Of a DNA stretch of 64,000 bases, positions 1-17,603 are shown piece after piece. This DNA comes from Beijerinckia indica subsp. indica ATCC 9039 (GTDB taxonomy: Bacteria; Pseudomonadota; Alphaproteobacteria; Rhizobiales; Beijerinckiaceae). Where the stretch lies: positions 1,555,501 to 1,619,500 of the forward strand of contig NC_010581.1 of NCBI RefSeq assembly GCF_000019845.1, in the 5' to 3' direction. Positions within the stretch are counted from its first letter, which is position 1, and every line of letters begins with the position of its first letter. The notes below the pieces were generated by a model. That model worked only from the letters and a program-made list of their open reading frames with translations. It ran no database searches and was not told the DNA's origin. A program made the position numbers and the translations under genes.

Positions 1-3000
1 TATGATGTCGATGAGTGCCGTCAGCGCGGCATGACCTTCGCCGCGCCGCTGAAGGTTACCTTGCGCCTGATCGTCTTTGATGTCGACCCCGATACGGGAG
101 CGAAATCGGTCAAGGACATCAAGGAGCAGGATGTCTATATGGGCGATATGCCCCTAATGACGATGAATGGTACGTTCATTGTCAATGGGACGGAGCGCGT
201 GATCGTCTCGCAGATGCATCGTTCGCCGGGCGTTTTCTTCGATCACGATAAAGGCAAAAGCCATTCTTCCGGCAAACTCCTGTTTGCCGCCCGCATCATC
301 CCTTATCGCGGTTCCTGGCTCGATATCGAATTCGATGCCAAGGACATCGTCTATGCGCGTATCGATCGCCGCCGCAAAATTCCGGCGACATCGGTGCTTT
401 ATGCGCTGGGCATGGATGGTGAGGAAATTCTCTCCACTTTCTACAAGACCATCGTCTATACGCGCGATAAGGATGGCTGGCGCATTCCCTTCGACGCAGA
501 GCGCATGAAGGGCATGAAGGCGGCGATCGATCTGATCGATGCGGAAAGCGGCGAGGTCGTGCTGGAGGCGGGCAAGAAGCTCACCGTGCGCACGGCGCGG
601 CAATTGGCGGAGCGCGGCCTCAAATTCATCAAGGCACAGGACGAGGATCTGCACGGTCAATATATCGCCAGCGATCTCTATAATCCGCAGACGGGTGAGA
701 TCTTCGCCGAGGCCGGCGAGGAGATCAGTGCGAAAACACTGACGACCCTTGTCGATTCCGGTTTCGAAGAGATCCCGGTTCTCGATATCGACCATATCAA
801 TATCGGACCCTATATCCGCAACACCTTGGCGGTCGACAAGAACAATTCGCGCGAAGACGCTTTGTTCGACATCTATCGCGTGATGCGTCCTGGCGAGCCG
901 CCGACGCTCGAGACTGCGGAAGCGATGTTTCATTCCCTGTTCTTCGATCCCGAGCGCTATGATCTCTCGGCGGTCGGGCGCGTGAAGATGAACATGCGCA
1001 TGGATCTCGACGCGGCCGATACGGTGCGTATTCTCCGTAAAGCCGATATTGTTGCCGTCATGCGCGCGCTCGTGGATCTGCGCGATGGACGTGGCGAAAT
1101 CGATGATATCGACCATCTCGGCAATCGCCGAGTCCGCTCGGTCGGCGAATTGATGGAGAACCAATATCGCCTCGGCCTGCTGCGCATGGAACGGGCCATC
1201 AAGGAACGGATGTCCTCGGTCGATATCGACACGGTCATGCCGCAGGATCTGATCAATGCGAAACCGGCGGCGGCCTCCGTCCGCGAATTCTTCGGTTCCT
1301 CGCAATTGTCGCAGTTCATGGACCAGACCAATCCTCTGTCCGAGATCACGCATAAACGGCGCCTCTCGGCCTTGGGACCGGGCGGTCTGACGCGTGAGCG
1401 CGCGGGCTTCGAAGTGCGCGACGTGCATCCGACCCATTATGGCCGTATCTGTCCGATCGAGACGCCGGAAGGCCCGAATATCGGTCTTATCAACTCGCTC
1501 GCGACCTTCGCGCGTGTCAATAAATACGGGTTTATCGAGGCGCCTTATCGCCGGGTCAGGGATAATCACGTCACCGATGACGTCGTCTATCTTTCGGCGA
1601 TGGAAGAGAGCAAATATTACGTCGCCCAGGCCGATGCCAAGGTTGATGCGGATCGTGGCCTCGTCGAGGATCTGATCGTCTGCCGTCATGCCGGCGATGT
1701 GATCATGGTACCGCGCGAGCGTGTCGACTTCATGGATGTGTCGCCGAAACAGCTCGTCTCGGTCGCCGCGGCCTTGATCCCGTTCCTTGAGAACGATGAC
1801 GCCAACCGCGCGCTGATGGGCTCGAACATGCAGCGCCAGGCTGTGCCTCTGGTGAAAGCCGATGCGCCGCTGGTTGGGACCGGTATGGAAGCGGTTGTGG
1901 CACGCGATTCCGGGGCGGCCATTGCCGCGCGGCGCACGGGCTATATCGACCAGATCGATGCGACCCGTATCGTCATTCGCGCCACGGAAGAGACCGATGC
2001 CGGCAAGCCGGGTGTCGATATCTACCGGCTGATGAAGTTCCAGCGTTCGAACCAATCGACCTGCGTCAACCAGAAGCCTTTGGTCCGCGTCGGCGATTTC
2101 GTGCGCAAGGGCGATATTATCGCCGATGGTCCCTCGACCGATCTGGGTGATCTGGCGCTCGGCCGCAATGTGCTCGTCGCCTTCATGCCCTGGAACGGAT
2201 ATAATTTCGAGGACTCGATCCTGCTCAACGAGCGGATCGTCAAGGATGACGTGTTCACTTCGATCCATATTGATGAATTCGAAGTGATGGCACGCGATAC
2301 GAAGCTCGGCCCGGAGGAAATCACTCGCGATATTCCGAATGTTTCGGAAGAGGCTTTGAAGAATCTCGACGAGGCCGGCATCGTCTATATCGGTGCCGAG
2401 GTTCAGGCGGGCGATATTCTCGTCGGCAAGATCACGCCGAAGGGCGAAAGCCCGATGACGCCGGAAGAAAAGCTGCTGCGCGCCATTTTCGGTGAGAAGG
2501 CCTCTGACGTTCGCGACACGTCCCTGCGTGTGCCTCCGGGCGTGCAAGGGACGATCGTCGAAGTTCGTGTCTTCAACAGGCACGGCGTCGACAAGGACGA
2601 ACGAGCTCAAGCGATCGAGCGCGAGGAAATTGAGCGTCTCGCGAAGGACCGTGACGACGAACTCGCGATCCTCGACCGCAACGTCTATACGCGCCTCATT
2701 GATCTTCTGGATGGCAAGAAGGCGATTGCCGGCCCCAAGGGCTTCAAGAAGGAGACGGTGCTGTCGCGCTCGGTGATCGAGGAATATCCTCGTTCTCAAT
2801 GGTGGACGTTCGCCATCGAAAGCGATCAGCTCATGGCCGAGATCGAAGCCATGCGCAAGCAATATGACGAGGCCAAAAAAGGACTGGAAAACCGCTTTCT
2901 CGACAAGGTCGAAAAGCTCCAGCGCGGTGACGAACTGCCGCCTGGCGTTATGAAAATGGTCAAGGTCTTTGTCGCCATCAAGCGCAAGATCCAGCCCGGC

Positions 3001-3903
3001 GACAAAATGGCGGGCCGTCATGGCAACAAGGGTGTCGTCTCCAAGATCGTGCCGCAGGAGGACATGCCCTTCCTGGCCGACGGTCAGCCGGTCGATATCG
3101 TGCTCAATCCGCTCGGCGTGCCTTCGCGCATGAATGTCGGGCAGATTCTCGAGACGCATCTCGGCTGGGCTTGCGCAGGGCTTGGCAAGCAGGTGAGCGA
3201 GGCGGTCAATGCCTATCTCAGGCAGCAGGATACGCAGCCGATCCGCGACAAGCTGATCGAGATCTATGGTGAAGGTCAACGGGAGCAGATCAGCGCTCTC
3301 GATGAAGAGACATTGGTCGAGGTCGGTGAAAATCTGCGCCGCGGTGTTCCTATTGCCACGCCTGTGTTCGATGGCGCGCGTGAGAAGGATATCGTTGCCA
3401 TGCTCGAGGAGGCGGGGCTCGATCATTCCGGTCAGGTCACGCTTTACGATGGCCGATCTGGCGAGGCCTTCGACCGTAAGGTGACGGTCGGCTACATTTA
3501 TATGTTGAAGCTGCATCATCTCGTCGATGACAAGATCCATGCGCGTTCGATCGGTCCGTACAGCCTCGTGACGCAACAGCCATTGGGCGGCAAAGCGCAG
3601 TTCGGTGGCCAGCGCTTCGGCGAAATGGAAGTCTGGGCGCTCGAAGCTTATGGTGCGGCCTATACGCTGCAGGAAATGCTGACCGTGAAGTCGGACGACG
3701 TCGCGGGTCGTACCAAGGTCTATGAATCGATCGTGCGCGGTGATGATGCTTTCGAATCCGGTATTCCGGAAAGCTTCAACGTGCTGGTCAAGGAAATGCG
3801 TTCGCTCGGCCTCAATGTCGAATTGAATATGGCTCCAAAATTGACCGATCAGCAGCAACAACAGCCGTCGCCGGAACAACCGCCGGCTGAAGCCGCCGAA
3901 TAA
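1..3903 (+). CDS. rpoB: RNA polymerase beta subunit (5' truncated by window)
   Basis: Catalytic beta subunit of DNA-dependent RNA polymerase. The reading frame is open from base 1, and residues before the first ATG ([19 protein letters not shown]) match internal RpoB sequence. The gene therefore begins upstream of the window and lacks roughly the first 80-90 residues expected for an alphaproteobacterial RpoB. The rifampicin-pocket stretch [20 protein letters not shown] lies near bases 1300-1360 and looks wild type. The [15 protein letters not shown] and [12 protein letters not shown] motifs follow. The C-terminus ends in a short Gln/Pro/Glu-rich tail ([18 protein letters not shown]). rpoC follows after 130 bp and is almost certainly co-transcribed. 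Confidence 0.99.
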   Translation, partial: YDVDECRQRGMTFAAPLKVTLRLIVFDVDPDTGAKSVKDIKEQDVYMGDMPLMTMNGTFIVNGTERVIVSQMHRSPGVFFDHDKGKSHSSGKLLFAARIIPYRGSWLDIEFDAKDIVYARIDRRRKIPATSVLYALGMDGEEILSTFYKTIVYTRDKDGWRIPFDAERMKGMKAAIDLIDAESGEVVLEAGKKLTVRTARQLAERGLKFIKAQDEDLHGQYIASDLYNPQTGEIFAEAGEEISAKTLTTLVDSGFEEIPVLDIDHINIGPYIRNTLAVDKNNSREDALFDIYRVMRPGEPPTLETAEAMFHSLFFDPERYDLSAVGRVKMNMRMDLDAADTVRILRKADIVAVMRALVDLRDGRGEIDDIDHLGNRRVRSVGELMENQYRLGLLRMERAIKERMSSVDIDTVMPQDLINAKPAAASVREFFGSSQLSQFMDQTNPLSEITHKRRLSALGPGGLTRERAGFEVRDVHPTHYGRICPIETPEGPNIGLINSLATFARVNKYGFIEAPYRRVRDNHVTDDVVYLSAMEESKYYVAQADAKVDADRGLVEDLIVCRHAGDVIMVPRERVDFMDVSPKQLVSVAAALIPFLENDDANRALMGSNMQRQAVPLVKADAPLVGTGMEAVVARDSGAAIAARRTGYIDQIDATRIVIRATEETDAGKPGVDIYRLMKFQRSNQSTCVNQKPLVRVGDFVRKGDIIADGPSTDLGDLALGRNVLVAFMPWNGYNFEDSILLNERIVKDDVFTSIHIDEFEVMARDTKLGPEEITRDIPNVSEEALKNLDEAGIVYIGAEVQAGDILVGKITPKGESPMTPEEKLLRAIFGEKASDVRDTSLRVPPGVQGTIVEVRVFNRHGVDKDERAQAIEREEIERLAKDRDDELAILDRNVYTRLIDLLDGKKAIAGPKGFKKETVLSRSVIEEYPRSQWWTFAIESDQLMAEIEAMRKQYDEAKKGLENRFLDKVEKLQRGDELPPGVMKMVKVFVAIKRKIQPGDKMAGRHGNKGVVSKIVPQEDMPFLADGQPVDIVLNPLGVPSRMNVGQILETHLGWACAGLGKQVSEAVNAYLRQQDTQPIRDKLIEIYGEGQREQISALDEETLVEVGENLRRGVPIATPVFDGAREKDIVAMLEEAGLDHSGQVTLYDGRSGEAFDRKVTVGYIYMLKLHHLVDDKIHARSIGPYSLVTQQPLGGKAQFGGQRFGEMEVWALEAYGAAYTLQEMLTVKSDDVAGRTKVYESIVRGDDAFESGIPESFNVLVKEMRSLGLNVELNMAPKLTDQQQQQPSPEQPPAEAAE

Positions 3904-3908
3904 TTGCA

Positions 3909-3943
3909 GGAGGATGGGAGGGCTAGGCGGTCCTCCATCCTCC
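3909..3943 (+). other. rpoB-rpoC intergenic hairpin
   Basis: GGAGGATGG (3909-3917) pairs with CCATCCTCC (3935-3943) around a 17-nt loop, just after the rpoB stop. No T-tract follows, so this is more likely an RNA processing site or pausing hairpin than a terminator. Seen directly; role inferred. Confidence 0.35.
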
Positions 3944-4033
3944 AACCCTTCGCTGAACCCTCTTTGCGAAGGAACAGATTTCCGGCCAGTGGCCACGGCT
4001 CTTGCGCTGATGGCCCGAGCATAGGAGAGAACC

Positions 4034-8218
<4,185 letters not shown>

Positions 8219-8272
8219 TCGGCAAGGCAGGGGCGATTCCTACTCGTCCGCATTCATCAGGCTGATTGATAG

Positions 8273-8308
8273 AGCCTCCCGCTTTTCGGAGCGGGAGGCT
8301 AATTTTTT
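8273..8308 (+). terminator. rho-independent terminator of rpoBC
   Basis: Perfect 10-bp stem AGCCTCCCGC (8273-8282) / GCGGGAGGCT (8291-8300), 8-nt loop, followed by AA and TTTTTT (8303-8308). Textbook intrinsic terminator 54 bp after the rpoC stop. Confidence 0.93.
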
Positions 8309-8787
8309 AGTAACCTCTTAAGATCTATGAAGAATAAGCAATGTTACGGACCTCGCGCGAGCTGTGAGAAAGTGGGTTGACGAGATGCGCGCTGGGCAAT
8401 AAGTTCAGCCCACTTTCAACAGGCTGTAGATTCTCTTTTTGGGACGACGCGTCCTGAACCCATAGAATCTAAACGCTGTTGGCTTCAGCGACTGACAAGT
8501 CACCGAAATCATTCCTTGAGGATGATTGACAGAAGGCATGAACCTGGTTTGCGCTGGGTTCCTCTCCTTGTCCTTGACGCCGAAAGCCCTATGGCCTTTG
8601 GCGTTGAGTTGTTTGCGCATGGAGTTCTTGTTTTACCCTTGTGGACCGGCAGGTGCCTCATAGAAGGTGCCTTTTGGTTCTCAAGCCTGATGGTTTGGGT
8701 GCATCTTCCTAGAGGCTTCACGCGTTATGAAGCTCACGGGAAGATGAACCTCTCGCTGGCGCACGAAAATCGCCCACGGAAGAAAGC
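8309..8787 (+). other. leader region upstream of rpsL, no gene supported
   Basis: This gap of about 480 bp lies between the rpoC terminator and rpsL. Short open frames on both strands lack good ribosome-binding sites and recognisable sequence. It must contain the str-operon promoter. The best -35/-10 match is at 8377-8405. A 9-bp hairpin GAAAGTGGG (8368-8376) / CCCACTTTC (8409-8417) encloses it. An imperfect stem CGCCGAAAGCC / GGCCTTTGGCG at about 8578-8604 could be part of a leader. No known riboswitch was recognised. Confidence 0.5.
8377..8405 (+). promoter_or_regulatory. candidate sigma70 promoter for rpsL-rpsG-fusA-tuf
   Basis: TTGACG (8377-8382), 17-nt spacer, TAAGTT (8400-8405). The -35 is good and the -10 is weak. 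It would give a leader of about 380 nt before rpsL. Other promoters in the gap are possible. Confidence 0.3.
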
Positions 8788-9159
8788 ATGCCGACGATCA
8801 GTCAGTTGATTCGCAAGCCGCGGCACGAAAAGGCCTATCGCGAAAAGGCGCGCCATCTTGAGGCGTGTCCGCAAAAGCGTGGTGTCTGCACGCGTGTCTA
8901 TACGACGACACCGAAAAAGCCGAACTCGGCCTTGCGTAAGGTCGCCAAGGTGCGTCTGACCAATGGGTTTGAGGTCATCGGTTATATTCCGGGTGAGGGG
9001 CATAACCTTCAGGAACACTCGGTGGTCATGATCCGTGGCGGCCGCGTCAAGGATCTTCCTGGCGTGCGTTATCACATCCTACGCGGTGTGCTCGATACGC
9101 AGGGCGTCAAGAACCGCAAGCAGCGCCGTTCGAAATATGGCGCCAAGCGGCCGAAATAA
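8788..9159 (+). CDS. rpsL: 30S ribosomal protein S12
   Basis: Small-subunit protein of the decoding centre, 123 aa, normal length. The conserved core [19 protein letters not shown] and the loop [13 protein letters not shown] are intact. The lysines at which streptomycin-resistance changes occur (in TTTPKKPN and RVKDLPG) are wild type. The N-terminal segment after [12 protein letters not shown] ([14 protein letters not shown]) is a lineage variant. First gene of the str group; rpsG follows after 106 bp. Confidence 0.98.
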   Translation: MPTISQLIRKPRHEKAYREKARHLEACPQKRGVCTRVYTTTPKKPNSALRKVAKVRLTNGFEVIGYIPGEGHNLQEHSVVMIRGGRVKDLPGVRYHILRGVLDTQGVKNRKQRRSKYGAKRPK

Positions 9160-9244
9160 GATTGTCGCGGGTGGATCGCCGCTCGGCAAAGCAATCGAAC
9201 GTAATGGAATGGAGCTTTTCTTCGCGAGGCGAGGGCTCCGGTGA

Positions 9245-9736
<492 letters not shown>

Positions 9737-9778
9737 GACACGAGGAAGCGCTTTTGCGCTGGAGAAGGAATTTTCATC

Positions 9779-11854
9779 ATGCCTCGCAGCCATCCGATCG
9801 AAGACTACCGAAATTTCGGTATCATGGCCCATATCGACGCGGGCAAGACGACGACGACCGAGCGTATTCTTTATTATTCAGGCAAGTCGCATAAGATCGG
9901 CGAAGTCCATGATGGCGCCGCCACGATGGACTGGATGGAGCAGGAGCAGGAGCGTGGTATCACGATCACCTCTGCCGCCACGACGACCTTTTGGAATGGT
10001 CGGCGCCTGAACATTATCGACACGCCTGGTCACGTCGATTTCACCATTGAAGTCGAGCGTTCTCTGCGTGTGCTCGATGGTGCTGTCTGTGTGCTTGACG
10101 GTAACCAGGGCGTCGAGCCCCAGACCGAAACCGTGTGGCGCCAAGCTGATAAATATAATGTTCCGCGCATCGTGTTCGTCAACAAGATGGACAAGATCGG
10201 CGCCGACTTCTACCGCTGCGTCGAAGACATTAAGACCAAGGTCGGTGGGCGTCCGGTCTGCATTCAATTGCCGATCGGCTCCGAGGCGGATTTCAAAGGT
10301 ATCATCGATCTCGTGCGCATGAAGGCTGTCGTCTGGGAAGATGAGGCTCTCGGCGCGAAATATCATGATGAAGAAATCCCTGACGATTTGAAGGAAAAGG
10401 CGATTCATTATCGCAATCTCCTCGTCGAGGCTGCTGTTGAGCTCGATGATGATGCGATGACCGCCTATCTCGAAGGCGTGGAGCCCGATGAGGCGCTTCT
10501 TAAGCTTTTGATCCGCAAGGCTGTTCGTCAGATCACCTTCATTCCTGTTTTGTGCGGCTCGGCCTTCAAGAACAAGGGTGTCCAGCCTTTGCTCGATGCC
10601 GTTGTTGATTATCTGCCGACCCCAATCGATCGCGAGGCGATCAAGGGTGTCGATGTCAACACCGGCGAGGAGACCGTGCGTCTGCCGAGCGATAGCGAGC
10701 CTTTTTCCATGCTCGCCTTCAAGATTATGGACGATCCCTTTGTGGGCTCGATCACCTTCGCGCGTGTCTATTCCGGTAAGATTGAATCCGGCACCAGCGT
10801 GGTGAATTCCACCAAGGACAAGAAGGAACGTATCGGCCGCATGCTTTTGATGCATGCGAATAATCGCGAAGACATCAAGGAAGCCTATGCTGGTGACATT
10901 GTCGCGCTGGCGGGCCTGAAGGAAACCCGGACGGGTGATACTTTGTGTGATGTCAATAAGCCGGTCATTCTCGAGCGGATGGAATTCCCCGAGCCGGTTA
11001 TCGAGATCGCGATCGAGCCGAAATCTAAGGCGGACCAGGAGAAACTCGGCATTGCTTTGTCGAAACTCGCAGCCGAGGACCCGTCTTTCCGCGTTTCGAC
11101 CGATCAGGAATCCGGCCAGACCATCCTTAAGGGTATGGGCGAACTCCATCTCGACATTAAAGTCGATATTTTGAAGCGGACTTATAAGGTTGATGCCAAT
11201 ATTGGCGCACCGCAAGTCGCTTATCGCGAAAAGCTTATGCGGCGTGTCGAAATTGACGAGACGCATAAGAAGCAGACCGGTGGTACGGGCCAGTTCGCCC
11301 GGGTTAAGATGATCTTCGAGCCGAACGAAGCGGCGGCGGGTAATGCCTTTGAATCGAACATCGTCGGTGGTGCGGTTCCGAAGGAATATATTCCCGGTGT
11401 CGAAAAGGGCCTCTACAGCGTGCTGAACAGCGGTGTGCTGGCGGGCTTCCCCGTTGTCGATGTCAAGGCGACATTGATCGATGGGGCCTTCCATGAAGTC
11501 GACTCGTCGGTTCTCGCCTTTGAAATCTGCTCGCGTGCAGCGACGAGGCGTGCGCTGAAAGAGGGCGGTTCGGTTCTGCTTGAGCCGATCATGAAGGTCG
11601 AAGTGACGACGCCCGAGGAATATACGGGCTCTGTTATGGGCGATCTTCTGGGACGTCGCGGACAGGTCCAGGGTCAGGACATGCGTGGCAATGCCGTGGT
11701 TATTAACGCCATGGTGCCGCTTGCCAATATGTTCGGCTATGTCAATCAGTTGCGGTCCTTCAGCCAGGGCCGTGCCAATTATTCCATGCAATTTGACCAT
11801 TATGAGCAGGTCCCCGCGAATGAAGCGGCGAAAGTTCAAGCGAAATACGCTTGA
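9779..11854 (+). CDS. fusA: translation elongation factor G
   Basis: Ribosomal translocase GTPase, 691 aa. The P-loop [13 protein letters not shown] is near residues 18-30, with the G2/G3 motifs RGITITSAA and DTPGHVDF and the NKMDK specificity motif. Domains II-V follow, with GTGQFARV and the C-terminal [10 protein letters not shown] / [11 protein letters not shown] motifs. Preceded by GGAGAAGGA. 44 bp separate it from tuf, consistent with one str transcript. Confidence 0.99.
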   Translation: MPRSHPIEDYRNFGIMAHIDAGKTTTTERILYYSGKSHKIGEVHDGAATMDWMEQEQERGITITSAATTTFWNGRRLNIIDTPGHVDFTIEVERSLRVLDGAVCVLDGNQGVEPQTETVWRQADKYNVPRIVFVNKMDKIGADFYRCVEDIKTKVGGRPVCIQLPIGSEADFKGIIDLVRMKAVVWEDEALGAKYHDEEIPDDLKEKAIHYRNLLVEAAVELDDDAMTAYLEGVEPDEALLKLLIRKAVRQITFIPVLCGSAFKNKGVQPLLDAVVDYLPTPIDREAIKGVDVNTGEETVRLPSDSEPFSMLAFKIMDDPFVGSITFARVYSGKIESGTSVVNSTKDKKERIGRMLLMHANNREDIKEAYAGDIVALAGLKETRTGDTLCDVNKPVILERMEFPEPVIEIAIEPKSKADQEKLGIALSKLAAEDPSFRVSTDQESGQTILKGMGELHLDIKVDILKRTYKVDANIGAPQVAYREKLMRRVEIDETHKKQTGGTGQFARVKMIFEPNEAAAGNAFESNIVGGAVPKEYIPGVEKGLYSVLNSGVLAGFPVVDVKATLIDGAFHEVDSSVLAFEICSRAATRRALKEGGSVLLEPIMKVEVTTPEEYTGSVMGDLLGRRGQVQGQDMRGNAVVINAMVPLANMFGYVNQLRSFSQGRANYSMQFDHYEQVPANEAAKVQAKYA

Positions 11855-11898
11855 TTGGTCGCACGGGGCTAGCAAAGAGATCCTAGAGGAGCCGGACG

Positions 11899-13089
<1,191 letters not shown>

Positions 13090-13096
13090 AAGCTTG

Positions 13097-13123
13097 AAGC
13101 GGCCGGGCTCGGTCCGGCCGCTT
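13097..13123 (+). other. GC-rich hairpin after tuf
   Basis: Perfect 10-bp stem AAGCGGCCGG (13097-13106) / CCGGCCGCTT (13114-13123), 7-nt loop, 7 bp after the tuf stop. There is no T-tract. It could be a weak or factor-assisted terminator, or an mRNA 3'-end stabiliser, between the str and S10 groups. Confidence 0.5.
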
Positions 13124-13258
13124 GGTCTCTCCACTTCCGGCATTTGTTGGAAGTGGATAGGTCTCCGATCTGCTGCCTAGAGCAGTGGATTGGAGGGAGA
13201 AAAGGTTTGAAGCCGGCTGGACCAAGGTCAAGAGCGGTCGACAAGGAACATAACTACA

Positions 13259-13567
13259 ATGAACGGCCAGAATATCCGCATCCGTCTCAAGGCGTTCGAT
13301 CATCGAATCCTTGATACCTCGACAAAGGAGATCGTTTCCACCGCGAAACGGACGGGAGCGCAGGTGCGTGGTCCGATCCCCTTGCCGACGAAGATCGAAA
13401 AATTCACCGTGAACCGTTCGCCCCATGTCGATAAGAAATCGCGCGAGCAGTTCGAAATTCGGACCCATAAGCGGGTGCTCGATATTGTGGATCCGACGCC
13501 GCAGACCGTGGATGCCTTGATGAAGCTCGATCTCGCCGCTGGCGTCGATGTGGAAATCAAGCTCTAA
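13259..13567 (+). CDS. rpsJ: 30S ribosomal protein S10
   Basis: S10/NusE, 102 aa, normal length. It is a 30S head protein and also part of the Nus antitermination complex. The N-terminus [18 protein letters not shown] and the motif [26 protein letters not shown] are diagnostic. First gene of the S10 cluster, 169 bp after tuf. A purine-rich stretch (AAGGAAC) precedes the ATG. rplC follows. Confidence 0.98.
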   Translation: MNGQNIRIRLKAFDHRILDTSTKEIVSTAKRTGAQVRGPIPLPTKIEKFTVNRSPHVDKKSREQFEIRTHKRVLDIVDPTPQTVDALMKLDLAAGVDVEIKL

Positions 13568-13634
13568 CCTTTGCTGAATTCGAGATGAACTGGGCAGCTT
13601 GCGTCATTGTATGCTCGCCTTGAAGGATGAAACT

Positions 13635-14357
13635 ATGCGGTCAGGTGTCATCGCACAAAAGCTCGGCATGACCCGCGTCTTCACGGACGCCGGCGAGCAC
13701 ATACCCGTCACCGTGCTCAAGCTCGACGGTTGTCAGGTCGTTGGTCATCGTACCAAGGAACAAAATGGCTATGTCGCGGTGCAATTGGGCATCGGGCGCG
13801 CCAAGGTGAAGAATGTGTCGAAGGCCGAGCGTGGCCGTTTCGCGGTGGCCAAGGTTGAGCCGAAGCTGAAGCTCGCGGAGTTTCGTGTCGATGATGCGAC
13901 ATTGCTGCCCATCGGCGCCGAAATCACCGCCGATCATTTCGTGGTCGGGCAATTCGTCGATGTCACCGGCACGAGCACGGGTAAGGGCTTTGCCGGTGCC
14001 ATGAAGCGCTGGAACTTCGGTGGTTTGCGCGCGACCCACGGCGTGTCGATATCGCATCGCTCGCATGGTTCGACCGGTGGTCGTCAGGATCCCGGTAAAA
14101 CCTTCAAGAACAAGAAAATGGCTGGTCATCTCGGCACAGAGCGGGTCACGACGTTGAACCTGCGCGTCGTGCAAACGGATGTCGAGCGCGGATTGATTCT
14201 GGTCGAAGGCGCCGTTCCTGGAACGGCGGGTGGCTGGATCTATGTGCGTGATGCCGTCAAGAAACATTTGCCGAAGGAAGCTCCTTTGCCGGGCAAATTC
14301 CGCTTGGCTAACGAGGGCGCCGAACCTGCGCCGGCAACCGAATCCGCAGAGGGCTAA
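13635..14357 (+). CDS. rplC: 50S ribosomal protein L3
   Basis: 23S rRNA-binding protein near the peptidyl-transferase centre, 240 aa from the ATG at 13635. This start is chosen because [16 protein letters not shown] is the conserved L3 N-terminus and AAGGATG lies just upstream; an in-frame start at 13599 would add 12 non-conserved residues. Longer than the E. coli protein (about 209 aa), through a longer C-terminus ending APATESAEG, as often seen in alphaproteobacteria. Contains [20 protein letters not shown]. Confidence 0.98.
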   Translation: MRSGVIAQKLGMTRVFTDAGEHIPVTVLKLDGCQVVGHRTKEQNGYVAVQLGIGRAKVKNVSKAERGRFAVAKVEPKLKLAEFRVDDATLLPIGAEITADHFVVGQFVDVTGTSTGKGFAGAMKRWNFGGLRATHGVSISHRSHGSTGGRQDPGKTFKNKKMAGHLGTERVTTLNLRVVQTDVERGLILVEGAVPGTAGGWIYVRDAVKKHLPKEAPLPGKFRLANEGAEPAPATESAEG

Positions 14358-14360
14358 GCC

Positions 14361-14981
14361 GTGAAGATCGATATTACTTCTGTCAACGGCGAGACCGCGG
14401 GGTCGATCGATCTCGACGACGCCATTTTCGGTCTGGAGCCCCGCGTCGATCTGATCGCGCGCATGATCCGCTATCAATTGGCGAAGCGGCGTGCCGGTAC
14501 TCACCAATCGCTTGGCCGCGCGGATATCCATCGCACCGGCAAGAAAATGTACAAGCAGAAGGGCACGGGTTCCGCCCGCCATGGTTCGGCGCGTGCGCCG
14601 CAGTTTCGTGGTGGCGGCAAGGCCTTTGGGCCTGTGGCTCGTTCCCACGAGCATGATCTGCCGAAGAAGATTCGCGCCTTGGCGCTGAAGCATGCTCTTT
14701 CGGCCAAGGCCAAGGATGGTGGCATCATCATCTGGAATGACGCCAAGATCCCAGAGGCCAAAACCAAGGGTCTGAAGGCGAATTTCGAGAAGATCGGGCT
14801 GACCAATGCTCTGATCATCGACGGCGCCGAGCTTGAGACGAATTTCTCTCTTGCTGCTCGCAATATTCCTCAAATCGATGTGCTGCCGGTGCAAGGCATC
14901 AACGTCTACGACATCGTGCGTCGGGACAAGCTGGTTTTGACCACGGCCGCCATTAATGCCCTGGAGGCTCGGTTCAAATGA
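14361..14981 (+). CDS. rplD: 50S ribosomal protein L4
   Basis: L4 lines the peptide exit tunnel, 206 aa. Starts at GTG, 3 bp after the rplC stop; the reading [18 protein letters not shown] fits family N-termini. Conserved loop motifs [19 protein letters not shown] and [15 protein letters not shown] are present. Overlaps rplW by 4 nt (ATGA), indicating translational coupling. In E. coli L4 autoregulates the S10 operon, but no S10 leader structure was recognised here. Confidence 0.98.
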   Translation: MKIDITSVNGETAGSIDLDDAIFGLEPRVDLIARMIRYQLAKRRAGTHQSLGRADIHRTGKKMYKQKGTGSARHGSARAPQFRGGGKAFGPVARSHEHDLPKKIRALALKHALSAKAKDGGIIIWNDAKIPEAKTKGLKANFEKIGLTNALIIDGAELETNFSLAARNIPQIDVLPVQGINVYDIVRRDKLVLTTAAINALEARFK

Positions 14982-15289
14982 GTGCCTCGAAAATCGCTCA
15001 AGACGCCCGCCATTATGATGTGATTGTCTCTCCGGTCATTACCGAAAAAGCGACGATCGCTTCGGAAGAAAACAAAGTGGTTTTCAAAGTGTTGAAGACC
15101 GCGACCAAGCCGGAAATCAAGGCTGCGGTGGAACGGTTGTTCGACGTTAAAGTCGAGGCCGTCAATACGCTTCTCCGCAAAGGGAAGAAGAAGGTTTTTA
15201 AAGGAACCCGTGGGGTTCAGTCCGATGTCAAGCGCGCGGTCGTGACTCTCGCCGAGGGCCACAAGATCGATGTGACGACCGGGCTTTGA
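14978..15289 (+). CDS. rplW: 50S ribosomal protein L23
   Basis: Exit-site protein that docks trigger factor and SRP, 103 aa. Starts within the rplD stop (ATGA overlap). The motif [15 protein letters not shown] and the basic loop [15 protein letters not shown] are typical of L23. Ends 21 bp before rplB. Confidence 0.98.
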   Translation: MSASKIAQDARHYDVIVSPVITEKATIASEENKVVFKVLKTATKPEIKAAVERLFDVKVEAVNTLLRKGKKKVFKGTRGVQSDVKRAVVTLAEGHKIDVTTGL

Positions 15290-15310
15290 CGCGGAGCTGG
15301 GATTAGGCCA

Positions 15311-16150
15311 ATGGCACTGAAGACATTCAAGCCGATCACACCGAGCCTGCGACAGCTGGTCATCGTCGATCGCAGCAATCTGTATAAGGGCAAGCCGGTC
15401 AAGCAATTGACAGAGGGTAAGTCTTCCTCGGGCGGTCGCAACAACAACGGCCGGGTCACCGTTCGTTTTCGTGGTGGCGGTCACAAGCAGACCTATCGGA
15501 TCATCGATTTCAAACGGCGTAAGCTGGATATGCCGGCGAAGGTCGAGCGGATCGAATATGATCCCAACCGGACCTCGTTCATTGCTCTGATCCGTTATGC
15601 GGATGATGAATTGTCCTACATCATTGCTCCGCAGAAACTTGCGGTTGGTGATGAAGTGATTTCCGGCCAGCAGGTCGACGTCAAGCCTGGTAATGCCATG
15701 GCTTTGGCGAACATGCCGGTCGGGACGATCGTGCATAATATCGAGATGAAGATCGGTAAAGGCGCGGCTATGGTCCGCTCGGCCGGCACCTATGCGCAGG
15801 TCGTCGGTCGCGATCAGGGCTATGTCATCGTTCGTTTGAATTCCGGTGAGCAGCGTCTGATCCACGGGCAATGTTTTGCGACGGTTGGCGCCGTGTCCAA
15901 CCCGGATCATATGAATGCCTCGATCGGCAAGGCTGGTCGTAGCCGCTGGCTCGGACGGCGCCCGCATAATCGCGGTGTCACGATGAACCCGGTTGACCAT
16001 CCGCACGGCGGTGGTGAAGGCCGGACCTCTGGCGGCCGGCATCCGGTTACGCCTTGGGGCAAGCCGACCAAGGGCAAGAAGACCCGCACGAATAAATCAA
16101 CGGACAAATTTATTGTGACCTCGCGTCATAAGAGCAAGAAGAAGGGTTGA
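15311..16150 (+). CDS. rplB: 50S ribosomal protein L2
   Basis: Conserved 23S rRNA-binding protein needed for subunit association and peptidyl-transferase function, 279 aa. Starts [17 protein letters not shown]. The C-terminal [21 protein letters not shown] loop with the functionally important histidine is intact, followed by a Lys-rich tail. rpsS begins 3 bp downstream. Confidence 0.99.
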   Translation: MALKTFKPITPSLRQLVIVDRSNLYKGKPVKQLTEGKSSSGGRNNNGRVTVRFRGGGHKQTYRIIDFKRRKLDMPAKVERIEYDPNRTSFIALIRYADDELSYIIAPQKLAVGDEVISGQQVDVKPGNAMALANMPVGTIVHNIEMKIGKGAAMVRSAGTYAQVVGRDQGYVIVRLNSGEQRLIHGQCFATVGAVSNPDHMNASIGKAGRSRWLGRRPHNRGVTMNPVDHPHGGGEGRTSGGRHPVTPWGKPTKGKKTRTNKSTDKFIVTSRHKSKKKG

Positions 16151-16153
16151 TCC

Positions 16154-16432
16154 ATGGCGCGCTCGATCTGGAAAGGTCCGTTCGTCGACGGTTATCTGCT
16201 TAAGAAGGCTGAAGCCGCGCGTGCCTCCACCCGTTCGGAGGTTATCAAGATCTGGAGTCGTCGTTCGACGATTCTGCCGCAATTCGTCGGCCTCACTTTC
16301 GGTGTCTATAACGGACATAAACATGTGCCTGTTTCGGTCACCGAGGACATGATTGGCCATAAATTCGGTGAATTTTCTCCGACGCGCACGTTCCATGGAC
16401 ATGCGGCGGATAAAAAAGCCAGAAGGGGCTAA
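16154..16432 (+). CDS. rpsS: 30S ribosomal protein S19
   Basis: 30S head protein near the A/P-site tRNA elbow, 92 aa, identical in length to E. coli S19. [34 protein letters not shown] and [13 protein letters not shown] are conserved. It is tightly packed between rplB (3 bp) and rplV (9 bp). Confidence 0.99.
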   Translation: MARSIWKGPFVDGYLLKKAEAARASTRSEVIKIWSRRSTILPQFVGLTFGVYNGHKHVPVSVTEDMIGHKFGEFSPTRTFHGHAADKKARRG

Positions 16433-16441
16433 GAGAGGCCG

Positions 16442-16831
16442 ATGTCGAAAGAGAAAACCCCACGCTCGCTCGGTGACAATGAGGCCAAGGCTGTGGCCCG
16501 CATGCTGCGGGTCAGCCCTCAAAAACTCAATCTCGTTGCCCAGCTTATTCGCGGTAAGAAGGTCGACAAAGCGCTGGCCGATCTTGAGTTTTCGCGCAAG
16601 CGGATCGCTTATGATGTCAAGAAGACATTGGAAAGTGCGATCGCGAATGCCGAAAACAATCATAGTCTCGATGTTGACGATCTGATCGTCGCGGAGGCTT
16701 TTGTCGGCAAGGCCATGGTCATGAAGCGGTTCAGCCCCCGCGCGCGCGGTCGGTCCGGGCGTATCGAGAAGCCTTTCGCGCATTTGACGATTGTCGTGCG
16801 TGAAGTGACTGCCGTAGCGGCCGGAGCCTGA
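16442..16831 (+). CDS. rplV: 50S ribosomal protein L22
   Basis: Tunnel protein whose beta-hairpin reaches the constriction, 129 aa. Longer than E. coli L22 (110 aa) mainly at the N-terminus ([21 protein letters not shown]). The core [21 protein letters not shown] and the loop [19 protein letters not shown] are present. rpsC starts 10 bp later. Confidence 0.98.
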   Translation: MSKEKTPRSLGDNEAKAVARMLRVSPQKLNLVAQLIRGKKVDKALADLEFSRKRIAYDVKKTLESAIANAENNHSLDVDDLIVAEAFVGKAMVMKRFSPRARGRSGRIEKPFAHLTIVVREVTAVAAGA

Positions 16832-16841
16832 GGAGAATACG

Positions 16842-17567
16842 ATGGGACAGAAAGTCAATCCGATCGGCCTGAGGCTCGGGATCAATCGAACCTGGGATTC
16901 GCGCTGGTTTGCGAATAAGGGCGAATATAGCAAGCTTCTGCACGAGGATATGCGTATCCGCGAGGTTCTGATGAAGAACCTGAAGCAGGCGGCTGTTTCC
17001 AAGATCATCATCGAGCGCCCGCATAAGAAATGCCGCGTGACCATTCATTCGGCGCGTCCGGGTGTCGTCATCGGCAAGAAGGGTGCGGATATCGACAAGA
17101 TCCGTAAGCTGGTTTCCAAGCTGACGGATTCGGAAGTCGTCATCAACATCGTGGAAGTGCGCAAGCCTGAAATCGACGCCACTCTGGTTGCGGATTCGAT
17201 TGCGCAGCAGCTCGAAAGGCGCGTCGCTTTCCGGCGTGCGATGAAACGCGCGGTGCAGTCAGCAATCCGCCTCGGCGCTGAGGGTATCCGCATCAATTGT
17301 TCCGGCCGTCTTGGCGGTGCGGAAATTGCCCGGCTCGAATGGTATCGTGAGGGACGTGTGCCGCTGCATACATTGCGTGCGGATGTCGATTACGGTGTCG
17401 CAACAGCCCATACGGCCTACGGTACTTGCGGTATCAAGGTTTGGATCTTCAAAGGAGAAATCCTGGAACATGATCCAATGGCGCAGGATCGCAAAATGGC
17501 CGAACTCGACCATGCGGGCGGTGGTGGCGGCGGTGAACGCCGGCGTCGCGAACGGGATGCGGCCTGA
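16842..17567 (+). CDS. rpsC: 30S ribosomal protein S3
   Basis: mRNA-entry protein of the 30S subunit, 241 aa. Starts [20 protein letters not shown]. The KH domain carries [12 protein letters not shown], and the C-terminal domain has the characteristic [14 protein letters not shown] and [10 protein letters not shown]. The tail is Gly/Arg-rich ([18 protein letters not shown]). GAGGAG precedes the start. Confidence 0.99.
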   Translation: MGQKVNPIGLRLGINRTWDSRWFANKGEYSKLLHEDMRIREVLMKNLKQAAVSKIIIERPHKKCRVTIHSARPGVVIGKKGADIDKIRKLVSKLTDSEVVINIVEVRKPEIDATLVADSIAQQLERRVAFRRAMKRAVQSAIRLGAEGIRINCSGRLGGAEIARLEWYREGRVPLHTLRADVDYGVATAHTAYGTCGIKVWIFKGEILEHDPMAQDRKMAELDHAGGGGGGERRRRERDAA

Positions 17568-17603
17568 GGCCTCTTGATCTGAATTTATTCGAAAGTTTCC
17601 ATC

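Noticed and set aside
8516-8809. Possible small gene upstream of rpsL
   Set aside because: It overlaps the rpsL start, lacks a ribosome-binding site, and its translation is not recognisable.
13124-13258. tRNA or secE-nusG between tuf and rpsJ
   Set aside because: The 135 bp left after the hairpin hold no cloverleaf and no open frame; elsewhere in the window no tRNA was found either.
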